Shown here piece by piece: positions 13,010-21,856 of a DNA stretch of 64,000 bases. Source of the stretch: Syngnathus acus (Eukaryota > Chordata > Actinopteri > Syngnathiformes > Syngnathidae); contig NC_051089.1 of the NCBI RefSeq assembly GCF_901709675.1, positions 7,191,476-7,255,475 of the forward strand, read 5' to 3'. Numbering within the stretch: the stretch's first letter is position 1; each line of letters begins with the position of its first letter. The notes below the pieces were generated by a model. The model was given only the letters and a program-made list of their open reading frames with translations. It did not search any database and was not told the DNA's origin. A program made the translations under genes and the position numbers.

Positions 13010-16000
13010 ACAGGCATGAGAGTGACAGTATGCGAATGGTGTTTGAATGTCAAGGATGATTATGTTACGACTCTGAATGGTCAAAGCCGATCACATCAGC
13101 ACGCCATTAAACAAAAGGGAGACTGATTCACAGGAATACACGCGAACACCTCTAAGACATAACACCCTGGTAGCAAATTGGCTATGAGGGTTGCGCTATC
13201 TCAAGCACATATATTTGCACGGGCATTGTGGAGACACAGGAACCTGCACACATTAAACTTGCAGTACTGTAATGTGCAAGGCATCTGCCTAAAAACTAAC
13301 TAAACAACAGCTAACTAAACTGAACGAGCTAAACAGATGTATCACTTTTTACATCAGTGTTGAATTGAGTGTCTGATTAAAGACACTTATACTTAACAAA
13401 AATTGATCCATTTTAAAGCCAAAAGCATGAAAAGCAACAGCAACAGGTATCGAAACATGTTTTCTCCCACAGCCGCCTTGTTCTTGTTCCGAGATGCTGA
13501 AAGGGAGATTGTTCAGCAGAGCAACGCGTAAAACGATACTCTTCCACCAAGCACAAACATCCTGAGAGTCGCTTACAGCCTAAAAATGTCCGCCCCTTCA
13601 CAGGCGCCATTTGAGAAGTTTTATGGCCAAAGAAAGACTGCTTTTGTTCTTTGAAAACAATCCCTATGATATTTGTGGTCCTTGCTCCACTTGACTCCAC
13701 TTGACTTGCTCCACTCGTATTTGAGGAAATCTCATCAATATGTTTTAATCAAGTTATGCTATCTCTGTATTTGAGAAAACAGTTGTGTGCTGACTTCAGG
13801 AAGAAGAAAAAAAGTGCTGGTCCATCCATTCATTTTCAAAAAAAAAAAAAAAATTCACATAGAACTAGTTTCTGAATGCATGTGTGTGTTTTGTTACCTG
13901 TAAAACAATGTGTGTCCACGTATCCACCACGAGCCGTCCCTCGGTTTTAAAGCTGACAATCAGAGGTACTGAACTTGTGGACTGAGTGTACTTTATACTG
14001 ACGACCCTTTCCGACACTGTCACTGAAAAGACTGACTGGTCCCTTGAGCTTTTCTCCAACAGCATCCTGAGAAAGGAAAACAAAAGAAAAAAATGCAAAC
14101 ATCAATAAGAAATGACACGGGGTGAAGAGGTTTCTCAGCACCAAGACTTGAACCACAAACATTCATGTTGAGTTGAGCACCACTGGACGCAGTCTCTCAT
14201 TTTGACATTTATACATGTAATATTAATATTTTACACGACTACTGGGGTTCTGGTGCTACACGGGTTGCGGACTCGCACAGGCGAACACCTTCCACGTGTC
14301 ATATTAACCACCATCAGTGACATTTTATGGGAAATCACGGCTTTTATAAACCCAGGGACGCCTTCCATATAAATCACTGATGGATGAATGAGACAAGAGC
14401 ATCTGGGTGACACGATGTACGAGTGTGAAAAGAAGCGCAGGAAATATAGTCAAAAATACTTTGTCAATTTTTTTGCTGATTTTCAACTTGAATTATAAAC
14501 ACGTCATCTTGTTTATTCAGTCTGACACTGCTAAAGGACATTTTGAAACTTTGAAGTCATGGAAAACTTATCATGCTATATTTCATGATCATCTCCTCTT
14601 TTAGGCATTGTAATAACTCTGCTAAGTAAAAACAGGTGGCTGGTTCCGTCCATTCAAATGTGTACGAACGACCGAGGGACAAAATAGGAGATGGACGGAG
14701 GTGAGGATTGAGACCTCTTTTCATCTGGAGACTTTGATGGCGGCCATGGCTGCGCCGACTACAAAAGACAGTCGGCTGACGACAACATCAGAAAGCCACA
14801 GAGAGAGAGAAAGCCGGGTACAGGTGTTATGTTCAGCAGGACAACAAGACTCTGAATGTCCAAGGAGACAAGTTGCACAAACAAAAACTCAGCGCGAATC
14901 ATGAATGAGATATGGCAGACGTATTGACAGTTACGCTGAAAAGATAAAAGCCATTGAGCGGAATATATTGTAAGTTCACTTTTGAAAAAAACACATGCAA
15001 CGTGGAATGGTTTCTGACCATTCTGTCAGAAATGTCAATCAAACGCTTTACTTTTTGGCCTCTGCATCTCATTTCCACTAAAAAAATCTAAGTGTTCCAA
15101 GACAAAAGACCAAGAGCAAAACCAATCAACCTCAACTGAGGCTAACTTGGATTTTTAACCTATTCACCCATAAAAACAGAAAAAAGCAGACTCACATCTC
15201 TCCGAGAGAGCTTGGTTTAATCCACAACGCCAGTGTGAGGGATCCCGATGCTCCCATCTTCTGAGAGGGGGGAGACAGCAGACATTCCTGCTGGCCTTGA
15301 CGAAACACAACACTACGGGAATCCCCGCTTGACATCGATGTGGTCAAGCGGTCCAACTGTGATCTCTGACGGAGGATAGGACCAATGTCTTTAGCATCTT
15401 CTGTGATGCAAGCACCCCTGGTTTGAAGGAAAATTATGAAATTGGTCAATATTGTTCCATGAACATACTCATTGGCCAGAATGCCTCAAATATCTGGTCT
15501 TAGTCATAAATAGTTACGTAAACATCTGATTACCTGTAAGCAGGCAATAGTAGTGGGGCATAAGGTGGCATGGAGTCTCTATAGGGACACTCCTGGATGC
15601 AGGAGGCCCGATGGCACGTCAGAAGCTCGGCTTGTGAGGAAGCCGTCCGGCAGTAGACGCTCCGATCCGGAACCCCACAGCTAAAACGAGGCGGCGAGGC
15701 GGACACGGGTTTGAAGGCACCAATGTTCTCCATTGGCGGGAAATGTCCCTGTTATAACGACAGAAGGTTGAACAAGTGTGACCGTTTCTATTTCGCCTGG
15801 ACCTCGTGTACTTATTCTTATCAGCAGTAAGCCGACACACATGGATACAGTAATGACAATGTCGTTGAGAGCTACGCAATTTAACGGCCTGTGCGTTAAC
15901 TAATGTATGTGGAACTCATCCGGTGGATGGCCTGTCTTAAAAGCACACCGAGCGATTGCTCGCGTACACTGAAAATGAGTGAGATTAGTTAGCAATATAA

Positions 16001-16619
16001 AAACGAGAAAGTCGAAAGCAGTTGTACCAAATACTGCTATAAGAAGAAAGAAATTTAGAATGGTAGCATTTTGGAAGGACTGGAATTTTGCTTTAACCAT
16101 TTAAGATGATAAGCTTGTAAAATCCACTTGCAGTTGACTGTAAAGGTAGAATGAAGGTAATCTTAAATATTTTGCCATTAAATGTGAAATGTGTCAATGA
16201 AATGGCTCAATGTTGAACTACCATTAAACAATGCCACATTTACTATATTTAATTTATTGCTAACTAGTGATGCTATATTTATTTTTTATTTTATTTAAAA
16301 TGACATATTTTATACCTATTTGATAGATTTGATAATTTTAGACATTTTTTAATAATTTTATTTAAAACTGATTTAAAATTGAGACCCTATAGAAGAAGAA
16401 GAAAATGCATGTAAATACTCTGCAGAAAAAGTGCTTGAGCCAATCCAAGTCAACACCACCTCTGACTCAATTCGAGCCAGAAACAACCCAGAGCAAAAAG
16501 GACTCCAAATAGTCACCAGCAAAGCCAAACATTTTTCTTACCTGTGATGAAGCAGGTTTTGGAACCAGGCCAATGAAGAGGACACATATACAGAAGAAGA
16601 TAGCTTGCCACCTCATCAT
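3138..16619 (-). CDS. ush2a: ush2a (usherin), 5' part of gene, 11 coding exons, 3' end off window
   Basis: Usherin is a very large extracellular/transmembrane protein of the photoreceptor periciliary region and hair-cell ankle links; loss causes Usher syndrome type 2A in humans. Joining 11 minus-strand exons (16619-16542, 15748-15534, 15417-15196, 14066-13898, 8250-8115, 6373-6310, 5857-5756, 5686-5497, 5367-5159, 4472-4251, 3231-3138) gives 1701 nt, 567 codons, no stop. Every junction is GT/AG and phases agree. Order of domains: signal peptide (1-26), pentraxin/laminin-G-like (about 100-300), laminin N-terminal domain (about 310-535), first laminin EGF-like repeat (from 536). Human usherin has the same order over its first ~550 residues. 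Ten laminin-EGF repeats and many fibronectin III repeats expected downstream are not in the window, so the gene is cut by the left edge. The esrrg gene lies upstream on the same strand, as in human 1q41. Start choice is discussed at the first exon. Confidence 0.95.
3232..4250 (-). other. ush2a intron 10
   Basis: 1019 nt AT-rich intron between exons 10 and 11. It carries a short CT-rich run near 3470-3500. I see no gene in it. Confidence 0.8.
4251..4472 (-). CDS. ush2a: ush2a coding exon 10, end of laminin N-terminal domain
   Basis: 222 nt. It includes GGNITISLLSPEPNSRPGYN, DFYNTPSLQEMVHATQVRLR and RHYAVNEITISG. RPGYNxFYNTPSLQExVxATQxR and HRxYAVxEITISGR are near-identical to human usherin; the last phrase is the usual end of domain VI before the first laminin-EGF repeat. 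Acceptor TATTCCAG, donor GGCAG|GTAGGT. Confidence 0.95.
4473..5158 (-). other. ush2a intron 9
   Basis: 686 nt intron between exons 9 and 10 with normal GT/AG ends. Nothing else recognised. Confidence 0.85.
5159..5367 (-). CDS. ush2a: ush2a coding exon 9, laminin N-terminal domain
   Basis: 209 nt encoding VFYVLIQFAGPLLESLLIQR, then WLDWQYVAKDCSVFDMQNNG and SVNCLQLP. The W-Q-Y-x-A-x-x-C-x-x-F motif and the PDSVNCLQL segment are characteristic of the laminin N-terminal module and match human usherin closely. Acceptor TTTCAG, donor CCCAG|GTAGAC. Confidence 0.94.
5497..5686 (-). CDS. ush2a: ush2a coding exon 8, laminin N-terminal domain
   Basis: 190 nt encoding YCIPNGVEDTTNDRVLRLN, then AHPLAYINDQDMGTVWRS and FTITVDLANGQYQ. 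These match the conserved YCIPN, HPLxxxND, TxW and DLxNGQYQV segments of the laminin N-terminal domain. Phase 2 in (AG|A) and phase 0 out (CAG|GTAACT). Confidence 0.94.
5687..5755 (-). other. ush2a intron 7, 69 nt, mostly microsatellite
   Basis: A 69 nt intron between exon 7 (ends AAAG) and exon 8 (starts ATATTG), with GTACAC donor and TGAACAG acceptor. About 40 nt of it is an AAAT/TTTA tetranucleotide array, which on the minus strand supplies the T-rich tract before the acceptor. Confidence 0.9.
5694..5733. repeat. (AAAT)n microsatellite inside ush2a intron 7
   Basis: Roughly eight AAAT units with slight interruptions, read directly. It occupies most of a 69 nt intron. Confidence 0.95.
5756..5857 (-). 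CDS. ush2a: ush2a coding exon 7, entry to laminin N-terminal domain
   Basis: 102 nt encoding EIVEIYSGVLPQLHSQSECR then CPATHPRVHPLVER. The C-R-C-P-x-x-H-P-R-V-H-P-L signature marks the start of the usherin laminin N-terminal (domain VI) module. The acceptor TTCAACAG and donor AAAG|GTACAC are clear. The next intron is only 69 nt and is largely an AT-rich tetranucleotide repeat. Confidence 0.93.
5858..6309 (-). other. ush2a intron 6
   Basis: 452 nt intron between exons 6 and 7, AT-rich. Nothing else recognised. Confidence 0.8.
6310..6373 (-). CDS. ush2a: ush2a coding exon 6 (64 nt microexon-like)
   Basis: 64 nt encoding G-SNQFMGRMQDFRFYPATLTN-R. The FxGRMQDFRxY motif is a typical end strand of the laminin-G/pentraxin-like domain and matches human FVGRMQDFRLYQVALTNR. 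The acceptor CATCTCTCCAG and donor AACAG|GTAAGG are close to consensus. It is too short for a simple ORF scan, and is supported by homology and by phase on both sides. Confidence 0.92.
6374..8114 (-). other. ush2a intron 5
   Basis: 1741 nt intron between exons 5 and 6. It holds a probable fish interspersed repeat remnant near 6741-6812. The part at about 6900-7370 has more CpG and an open frame on the plus strand (7060-7356) with no recognisable domain; I treat it as repeat-derived or chance. Confidence 0.7.
6741..6812. repeat. dispersed vertebrate repeat remnant (TTTATATGGCGC type)
   Basis: The phrase TTTATTTATATGGCGCATTT followed by CAGCAGCAGCAG and CTGTCACAAAATATTTCACA resembles the very common fish repeat tail in which 'TTTATATAGCGC' precedes 'CACAAAGCGCTTTACA'. 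Family assignment is from memory of the motif. Confidence 0.4.
8115..8250 (-). CDS. ush2a: ush2a coding exon 5, laminin-G-like domain
   Basis: 136 nt exon found by reading the minus strand. It translates as VHDRHASLFLNGLEEDGTPF continuing to MRVGLGSK, in the place of human VHQTKISFFINGVEKD and VQIGQSLNG. The acceptor is GACTTTCAG and the donor AAAG|GTAAAC; it joins exon 4 in phase 0 and exon 6 in phase 1. It is an isolated exon, 5.6 kb from exon 4 and 1.7 kb from exon 6. Confidence 0.92.
8783..8824. repeat. (TCCC)n microsatellite
   Basis: About ten TCCC/CTCC units read directly. On the complementary strand it is a GGGA array that could adopt a G-quadruplex-like structure. Confidence 0.95.
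11715..11935. repeat. long polypurine tract (plus strand)
   Basis: More than 200 bases of mainly A and G on the plus strand with short interruptions. Open frames on the minus strand here (Ser/Pro/Leu-rich) are composition artefacts. Confidence 0.7.
12973..13009. repeat. (GT)n microsatellite
   Basis: About 18 uninterrupted GT units. Confidence 0.95.
13898..14066 (-). CDS. ush2a: ush2a coding exon 4, laminin-G-like domain
   Basis: 169 nt, phase 2 in and phase 0 out. It encodes MMLLEKSSRDQSVFSVTVSE through RLVVDTWTHIVLQ. The W-T/I-H-x-x-x-Q strand aligns with human KKWIHLSVQ, a core strand of the laminin-G-like domain. A strong pyrimidine tract precedes the acceptor; the donor is CAG|GTAACA. 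A 5.6 kb intron follows. Confidence 0.92.
14067..15195 (-). other. ush2a intron 3
   Basis: 1129 nt intron between exons 3 and 4. No other feature recognised. Confidence 0.8.
15196..15417 (-). CDS. ush2a: ush2a coding exon 3, start of laminin-G/pentraxin-like domain
   Basis: 222 nt. It opens with R-GACITEDAKD and ends LALWIKPSSLGEM. The LALWIKP strand is the hallmark of a laminin-G/pentraxin-like fold (human LAVWLKP). The acceptor TCAAACCAG and donor AT|GTGAGT are clear. Residues about 98-172 of the joined protein. The middle, low-similarity part is rich in Ser and Arg. Confidence 0.93.
15534..15748 (-). CDS. ush2a: ush2a coding exon 2
   Basis: 215 nt. The translation starts GHFPPMENIGAFKPVS and includes CGVPDRSVYC and CIQECPYRDS, matching the conserved usherin segment after the signal peptide (human GLFPRLENVGAFK and CIQDCPYR, from memory). 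It holds several cysteines likely to be disulfide bonded. The acceptor follows a TATAACAG; the donor is AG|GTAATC, splitting an arginine codon (phase 2). The intron that follows is only 116 nt. Confidence 0.93.
15749..16541 (-). other. ush2a intron 1 (after signal-peptide exon)
   Basis: 793 nt intron with clean ends (CAG|GTAAGA donor, TATAACAG acceptor). The part at about 16250-16390 is very AT-rich. Nothing else seen. Confidence 0.8.
16542..16619 (-). CDS. ush2a: ush2a coding exon 1: signal peptide
   Basis: From MMRWQ the exon encodes 26 residues with a hydrophobic core (AIFFCICVLFIGLV) and a small-residue tail (PASSQ), a typical secretory signal peptide, as expected for usherin. The exon ends CAG with donor GTAAGA, phase 0. 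The start was placed at the first ATG of the ATG-ATG pair because that puts the signal peptide at the N terminus. The reading frame is also open upstream, with an earlier ATG at 17006-17004 in a strong Kozak context, so the true start is not settled. Confidence 0.8.
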
Positions 16620-17151
16620 TATTTTATAGTCTCTCTTAACACGTTCTTCTGTACAATTCTTTACAGGATATTTGTGGCTTCTGCTCTTGTTTTGGTCCTG
16701 TTGGAGCTCATCTTCTCTTTGTACATCAATGAATGAAATCCTAGCAGCTTCTCCCTCAACTTTTCCAACTTGCCAGTTGCAGTCAATCCATAATTGATCT
16801 CGCCATGTTCTTCTCTTTCCACTCTTTGGTGGTCTGTCATGTTTGCGACCCCCTACGACCCTAAAAGATGGTAGAATCCAAGATTTTATAACAGTATATG
16901 TGAGTTTTTGGAGAATTCCTGAGGCCAGTGGGATGTTCCAGAAGCTGGAGATACCTTGGAAGCCTCCCAACAGCGCTTGAATAAGTGATGACTGGCATGG
17001 TGTCATGGTGGCCGAGTTAGGGAGACATTTTTTGCAGGCCGCTGCCCCCAAGGGTGAAGGTGCAAAGCTTAGGTGTCGGTTACACTGCCTCTGTCCGCCG
17101 CACACACCGAGCACAACCAAAGCCTTCGCATGATAGCTAGGATTTCACAAC
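16620..17151 (-). other. ush2a: ush2a leader (5' UTR or N-terminal extension) with uORFs
   Basis: A strong minus-strand acceptor (pyrimidine-rich tract ending CCTCCACAG) sits at 17152-17153, so a coding exon spanning 17151-16542 is plausible. Inside the leader is a 20-codon uORF starting at 17131 and ending with TAA at 17069. The usherin frame is open from just downstream of a TGA near 17145 all the way into the signal peptide, and contains an in-frame ATG at 17006-17004 in a near-perfect Kozak context (GCCACCATG). A second possible acceptor (CATCTTTTAG) lies near 16861, so the exon boundary is uncertain. Confidence 0.45.
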
Positions 17152-17682
17152 CTGTGGAGGGAGGGAGAGCGGCAGAGAAATGTGGTCAGAGCAAAATCCA
17201 AAATGAGACAAATCTGAGGCAAGTGAAATGCCATGCAGGCTATTCCCTGGCCAAAGCCAACACTATCATGTACAGCTTGATGGAGGCACGGCTCAACTGA
17301 TACTGCTACATCACTTTCTCCCCTTTTCTTCATTCCCCATTGAATTAAACATGCCCTGTTTCCTCCTGGCATCTGGCCTCCAGGTTCTCATACAACCCGA
17401 CCGCTTTTTTTTTTTTTCCGCATTGGTTTGCAGGAAATTGAGGCTTATGTCAAAATCTCTCTTCATTGCAATGCTTATCAGCTTCAATTTCACATTTTGA
17501 CACACATACACACAAAAGGAGGCCAGCGGAGCAGTCGGGCTCAAGTGTTGAATTACTTGCACCCCGCACACAATAATGTGCCTTGTAGAGGATGGACACA
17601 GTGTATCTAATAACGGTGGCTCACTCTTGCTGTATGCCGTCACAAATTTGTTGCAAATAAGCAAAAGCAGTTTGCGGCTCAC

Positions 17683-17800
17683 CTGTTGCTGCTTGCTCCC
17701 GCTGCACAACGCTGTACGTAAAAATCAAATTAGTAAATTCGACGCAACTACCTGTACGTGCAGCCAAACAGCCGTCACTTGCCAGACGGGAGGGAGCGGG
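17683..17800 (-). other. ush2a: candidate 5' non-coding exon(s) of ush2a
   Basis: Two good minus-strand donors occur here: CAACAG|GTGAGC (exon end at 17683) and ACGTACAG|GTAGTT (exon end at 17752). Either could splice to the acceptor at 17152, giving the non-coding first exon known for USH2A in mammals. The 5' limit is unknown. This is inferred from splice motifs only. Confidence 0.3.
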
Positions 17801-18300
17801 GAGGAGTAGTCCTTAATTTGACTCGTAATAGTTCCTTTGGCTCAATTTCTGGTTTTATGACGGAAAAAAAGGAAACCGCAAAAAAAAAAAAAATTTAGTT
17901 ATCCGGGTTTGCCAACTCGTCCCCGTGCTCTTCTCGTCTTTTTCGGTGCAATCTCTTTCAAAACAAACAACACACGCGGACGCTGCACCTAAGTAGATTA
18001 GCAGCAGCCAGCCGCCATCTGGTCACAGGCGCAACAAGCCGCGCTCATTTCAAAGTAACGATCGCCTCACATATTACACGATACTCTGGTATAAATTACT
18101 GCCGCGGTAAAAAGAAAATAACGCTCACTAATGACAGCCGTACCTTAAGCATATTCAATAATGTTCTGACGGTACGCCCCCACCTGTGTGGGTAGAGGGT
18201 GTCACTTAAGTGGCTCTTACGGTGGAGGGGACGCCAGCGCCGTTACCAGGCAACGGAGATTATTACTGGTCACTGGAAGCATGGTCAAGCATTACGTCAC
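17753..18300 (-). promoter_or_regulatory. ush2a: putative ush2a promoter region
   Basis: This stretch between the candidate first exon and the intergenic DNA has more CpG dinucleotides than its flanks (for example ACACGCGGACG, GCCGCGCTC, CTGCCGCGG) and contains a perfect X-box at 18242-18254. There is no protein-coding signal. Assignment rests on position and composition; the transcription start is not known. Confidence 0.45.
18242..18254. promoter_or_regulatory. RFX X-box motif upstream of ush2a
   Basis: GTTACCAGGCAAC is an exact match to the X-box consensus GTNRCC-N(0-3)-RGYAAC with a one-base spacer. RFX factors bind this imperfect palindrome in promoters of ciliary genes. It lies about 0.5 kb upstream of the candidate first-exon donor of ush2a. 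Binding is inferred. Confidence 0.6.
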
Positions 18301-18955
18301 AGATTAAAAATATGGACTATGTCTCATACTTTCGAGTGGTCATTTGATCAATGCAGGGTGATTGACAAAACAGGATAGACTCTAAAACGTGGATCAGAAA
18401 TAATTCAACTTGGGCCAATTTGACCCAACTATCTGGATTGTTTTCAACTCATAAATTGTCTTTGGCTCTAATATTTTGCCATACTAACAAGTTTTGTTAT
18501 CATACTAATCGTGTTTGAACAGCTGCAATTTGCTTTGGTGGAACAAAAGCATTCTAACTAGGTTTTAATTAAGTGTTCCTAATGACCTTAAGGAGATTAG
18601 AGGTTCGCCTTCTAATCAATAGCAGCCAGAGAGGGGCAAAGGGAGGGGCGGGGGGAAGGAGGTGACTAGGGGCTGGGGAAGAGGTAGAGAGGGAAAGGGG
18701 TGGAGGAACTAAGGGAGGAAAAAGCAAATGGGGGAGGAGGAACTTGGGGTGAGTGAAAATTGATTGATGATGGAAGGAAAAATGGAAGGGTCGTGCTGGA
18801 GACAGGCGGAACCACACTACACACTTGATCTGAAATATTAGCCAAAAGCAATTAGGAGAAATATAATTAGAGAAATCAATATCCTAGATATGAAGAGTGG
18901 ATGGATGACTGGCTGGAAGAAAAAGTGCTACATGGTTTGGGTGGAAAACGGGATC

Positions 18956-19004
18956 ATGGATGGATGGATGGATGGATGGATGGATGGATGGATGGATGGA
19001 TGGA
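18956..19004. repeat. (ATGG)n microsatellite
   Basis: About twelve perfect ATGG units. Confidence 0.97.
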
Positions 19005-20663
19005 GGGAATAATACATTTCTGGACTGAAATGTGAATGAATTCATGGTTGACCCAACCAAATTTAATTGTCGTAAGTTGCAGGACAAATGTGTATGATTG
19101 AAAAGATAGGAGCATACTGTACATGCTGGTTGGATGAATGAGAGCTGGATGTTTTCACTGAGGATCAGGCGGACTAATGGGTGAATGGATAAAAAAGATG
19201 CATGGATGGCACTTAAAATATCTCTTGGTCTCCTCACAAGACATTGGGACAAAATGTTTCATCTCATCCTACTTTGATGCACTAATTTATTCAGCCAGAC
19301 GCATTAAATTCCAGAGAAGTGCTATCTCACAAACCGGATTAAAACTAGAAGACGAGCACCCAATTAATAATGTCTCATTTTGTAAATTACTTATGTATGA
19401 CTTACATTTGATTAAATTGTGTTTGCTGGTCTAATAACATTAAACGTAATATGGTAATGTGTGCAGTAAATGTATTGTTTCTCTGAATCTCCGCAGCAAC
19501 ATGGATATGAGGAGCCATCCGGGCCCTCGTGGCTGATTAGGACTCGTCGTCGCTGGCCACTTTACGATATGATACTCCTACCCTGCTAGATGGGAGGAAA
19601 ACTGGATTGAAATATATTAATATATATATTTTTTTAAAATATTTTTTACTCATATTATACCAGTTACCATATAAACAAAATGCTGCTTCCGATTCATATC
19701 AGAAGCAGCATTAAATCTTACATTAGTAAACCTTAAATCTATTCTTTTTCCACAAGCACTGTTCATCCAATCCTCCATTCTACCGGCACCTCACCATGCC
19801 CCCAATCCCTCACGATTTTCTAAATGTGCTCCCATTTCTGTCCCTGTTTCCTGCCTCGTTTTCTTGACATAAATGAATATATTCTAATCCATGTTTATCA
19901 TTCATGCACCTCAACTCAAAATGAAATGCACCAGAAAGTAGATATAAAAAACAATTTGGCTTTTCCTGGGCTTTCATACCCTCAAGTCACACTGTCCATA
20001 TTGTGTGTGCACACTGTGTGCCCCTTATTGGGGCCGGGGCCAGTGGCACCCTCAGGGCTCTGCCGTCCAATCCCCTCCATGCTGCGTGTCTATAGGATTG
20101 AATTAACCTCCTGCCTCTCTTGTCGACGCACATGCGCATAATCATCCCTTCTCATGCACGCCCCCCCCCACACACACACACACCACCATATGCTAGTTAC
20201 CTATCTCCTATCCTTTTACAATTAGCATTGTTTACGTCAATTGGTAAACGTTACACAATTTCTACATAGTATTTATGGTTGAAGGTTTTCAAGTACTTCA
20301 GAGCAAAATTAAGGCTGTTTTTTCAGACGTCGATCCTTGATATTTAGAATATTTTAGCCCATAAATGTTTTCAGTCTTTTCATATTGTTCTATAATGTGA
20401 CCCATGCTAAAGAAAGTTGAGGTATTCTATATTGGTAACCAACCTGGTGAAAGATAAGTCTCGGCTGTAATGTTTGGTGTCTTGATTTTGTTATTAATAA
20501 CGTTCATGCCATCTCTGGCAAGCTTTAATTGGTTCGCCGAGTAAATGTGGTTGCTGCATATCAAACGCTCCAGCTATCTTTGGGCCGCTAGCAGGGGATT
20601 TAAAGTGCCACTAATTCACTGGCCAGTGACACGTCAGACTATTTATTAAAGTACACTAACTTA

Positions 20664-20826
20664 ATGAATGGCCCATAGAATGGAGAGTTAAAACATTTAG
20701 TGTCCTTCGAGAGAGATCCAGAGAAATAGACGCACAGGGTGGGTTCGCAGGCGGATGGAGGGTGCTAAAGAGGGAGGAGAGCGTGAGAATAAATGGCCCA
20801 TCGTATAGAGTTAAGACATTAAAAGT
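20664..20826 (+). repeat. imperfect direct repeat, two copies of about 38 bp
   Basis: Copy 1 (20664-20703) and copy 2 (20789-20826) share AATGGCCCAT, then TAGA, GAGTTAA and ACATT in the same order with a few changes. About 85 bp separate the copies. Confidence 0.65.
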
Positions 20827-21661
20827 GCAAATAGACATCTGACCCTCTTATAGCTCGCAAATGCAGTTCAGATGCGCAGCCACCTATGCTGCTTTACACC
20901 CCGGGAGGTGGAATGGTAAAGTGATAGGGAATGGTGGAAAATGGGTTGACAGTGAAAGAGAAAGGGAGTGCTGTCATTGGAAATGTGAGACAGAATCGAG
21001 CAAAGATAATTTATAGCGATGATGAATTGAATGAAAAAGAGTGAACAGGAAGTGTCAAAAAAGGCATATAAAGGAAGAGAGCAAAGAGCGAGTGCATCAA
21101 TCATGGAAGGTTTGTGCAAACGTGTGGACATTAATTGCAAGATAGCATGTAAGCTAATGGAGGGAGGGTGTGGTTGACCATAGATCATGGGGGCTCTGCA
21201 AGTACATTCAAAATAAGCGCAGACCTCGGCCAAGGCCGAATAATGGCAAGCCGCGCTGTAAATATGAATGTTCAAAAAACTGCAGTAGAAAATATTCCCC
21301 TCCTGTCCTGTAGGTGGGAGTAATTTGCATTACATTGGTCTGTGAGCTCTGAACCAATCTATGATGGTTATTTCTAAAAAATGACTATATTATTTTTGGG
21401 TACAACAAATGATGTGTGATGAAAAAAATTTATGATTAGACCATATTCAATTATGGCAATTGCTATATTTTGGGTGTCGCTTACTATGAACCAATCAGGA
21501 CACAGTGCCGTTCTTGGGAGGCGGGGCTTATGAAGACACAAATGTCTATCATTTCAATTCACTTGAAATCTTCAATCTCTCCGATGTATTCAGATATACT
21601 GTTGTTTTTTTTGTTTCTGTGTTCATATGTCTACTGTGCAAATCAATCACTCTTTATCTGA

Positions 21662-21669
21662 GTGTGTAT

Positions 21670-21709
<40 letters not shown>

Positions 21710-21721
21710 GTGTGTGTGTGT
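21662..21721. repeat. (GT)n microsatellite
   Basis: About 30 GT units with a few interruptions; faces a CA array 95 bp downstream. Confidence 0.95.
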
Positions 21722-21815
21722 CAGGGGGACTAAGAGATGTGAAAGGCCATTACCACCACCAGCCCATGTCACTCGACATGTGAAACCCATGGGAACCACC
21801 CGACTGATACAAGGC

Positions 21816-21856
21816 CACACACACACACACACACACACACAAACGCACGCACACAC
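21816..21856. repeat. (CA)n microsatellite
   Basis: About 20 CA-type units with minor interruptions at the end. Inverted relative to the GT array upstream. Confidence 0.93.

Larger units (their letters stand above)
8251..13897 (-). other. ush2a intron 4
   Basis: 5647 nt intron between exons 4 and 5, the largest complete one in this part of the gene. It contains a (TCCC)n array at 8783-8824, a long purine-rich tract near 11715-11935, a run of about 11 C at 12601-12611, and a (GT)n array at 12973-13009. No further usherin exon or other gene was recognised. Confidence 0.7.

Noticed and set aside
21485-21535. CCAAT plus GC-box pair as a promoter
   Set aside because: No open frame, start-site context or splice donor follows, and this pairing is common in fish repeats.
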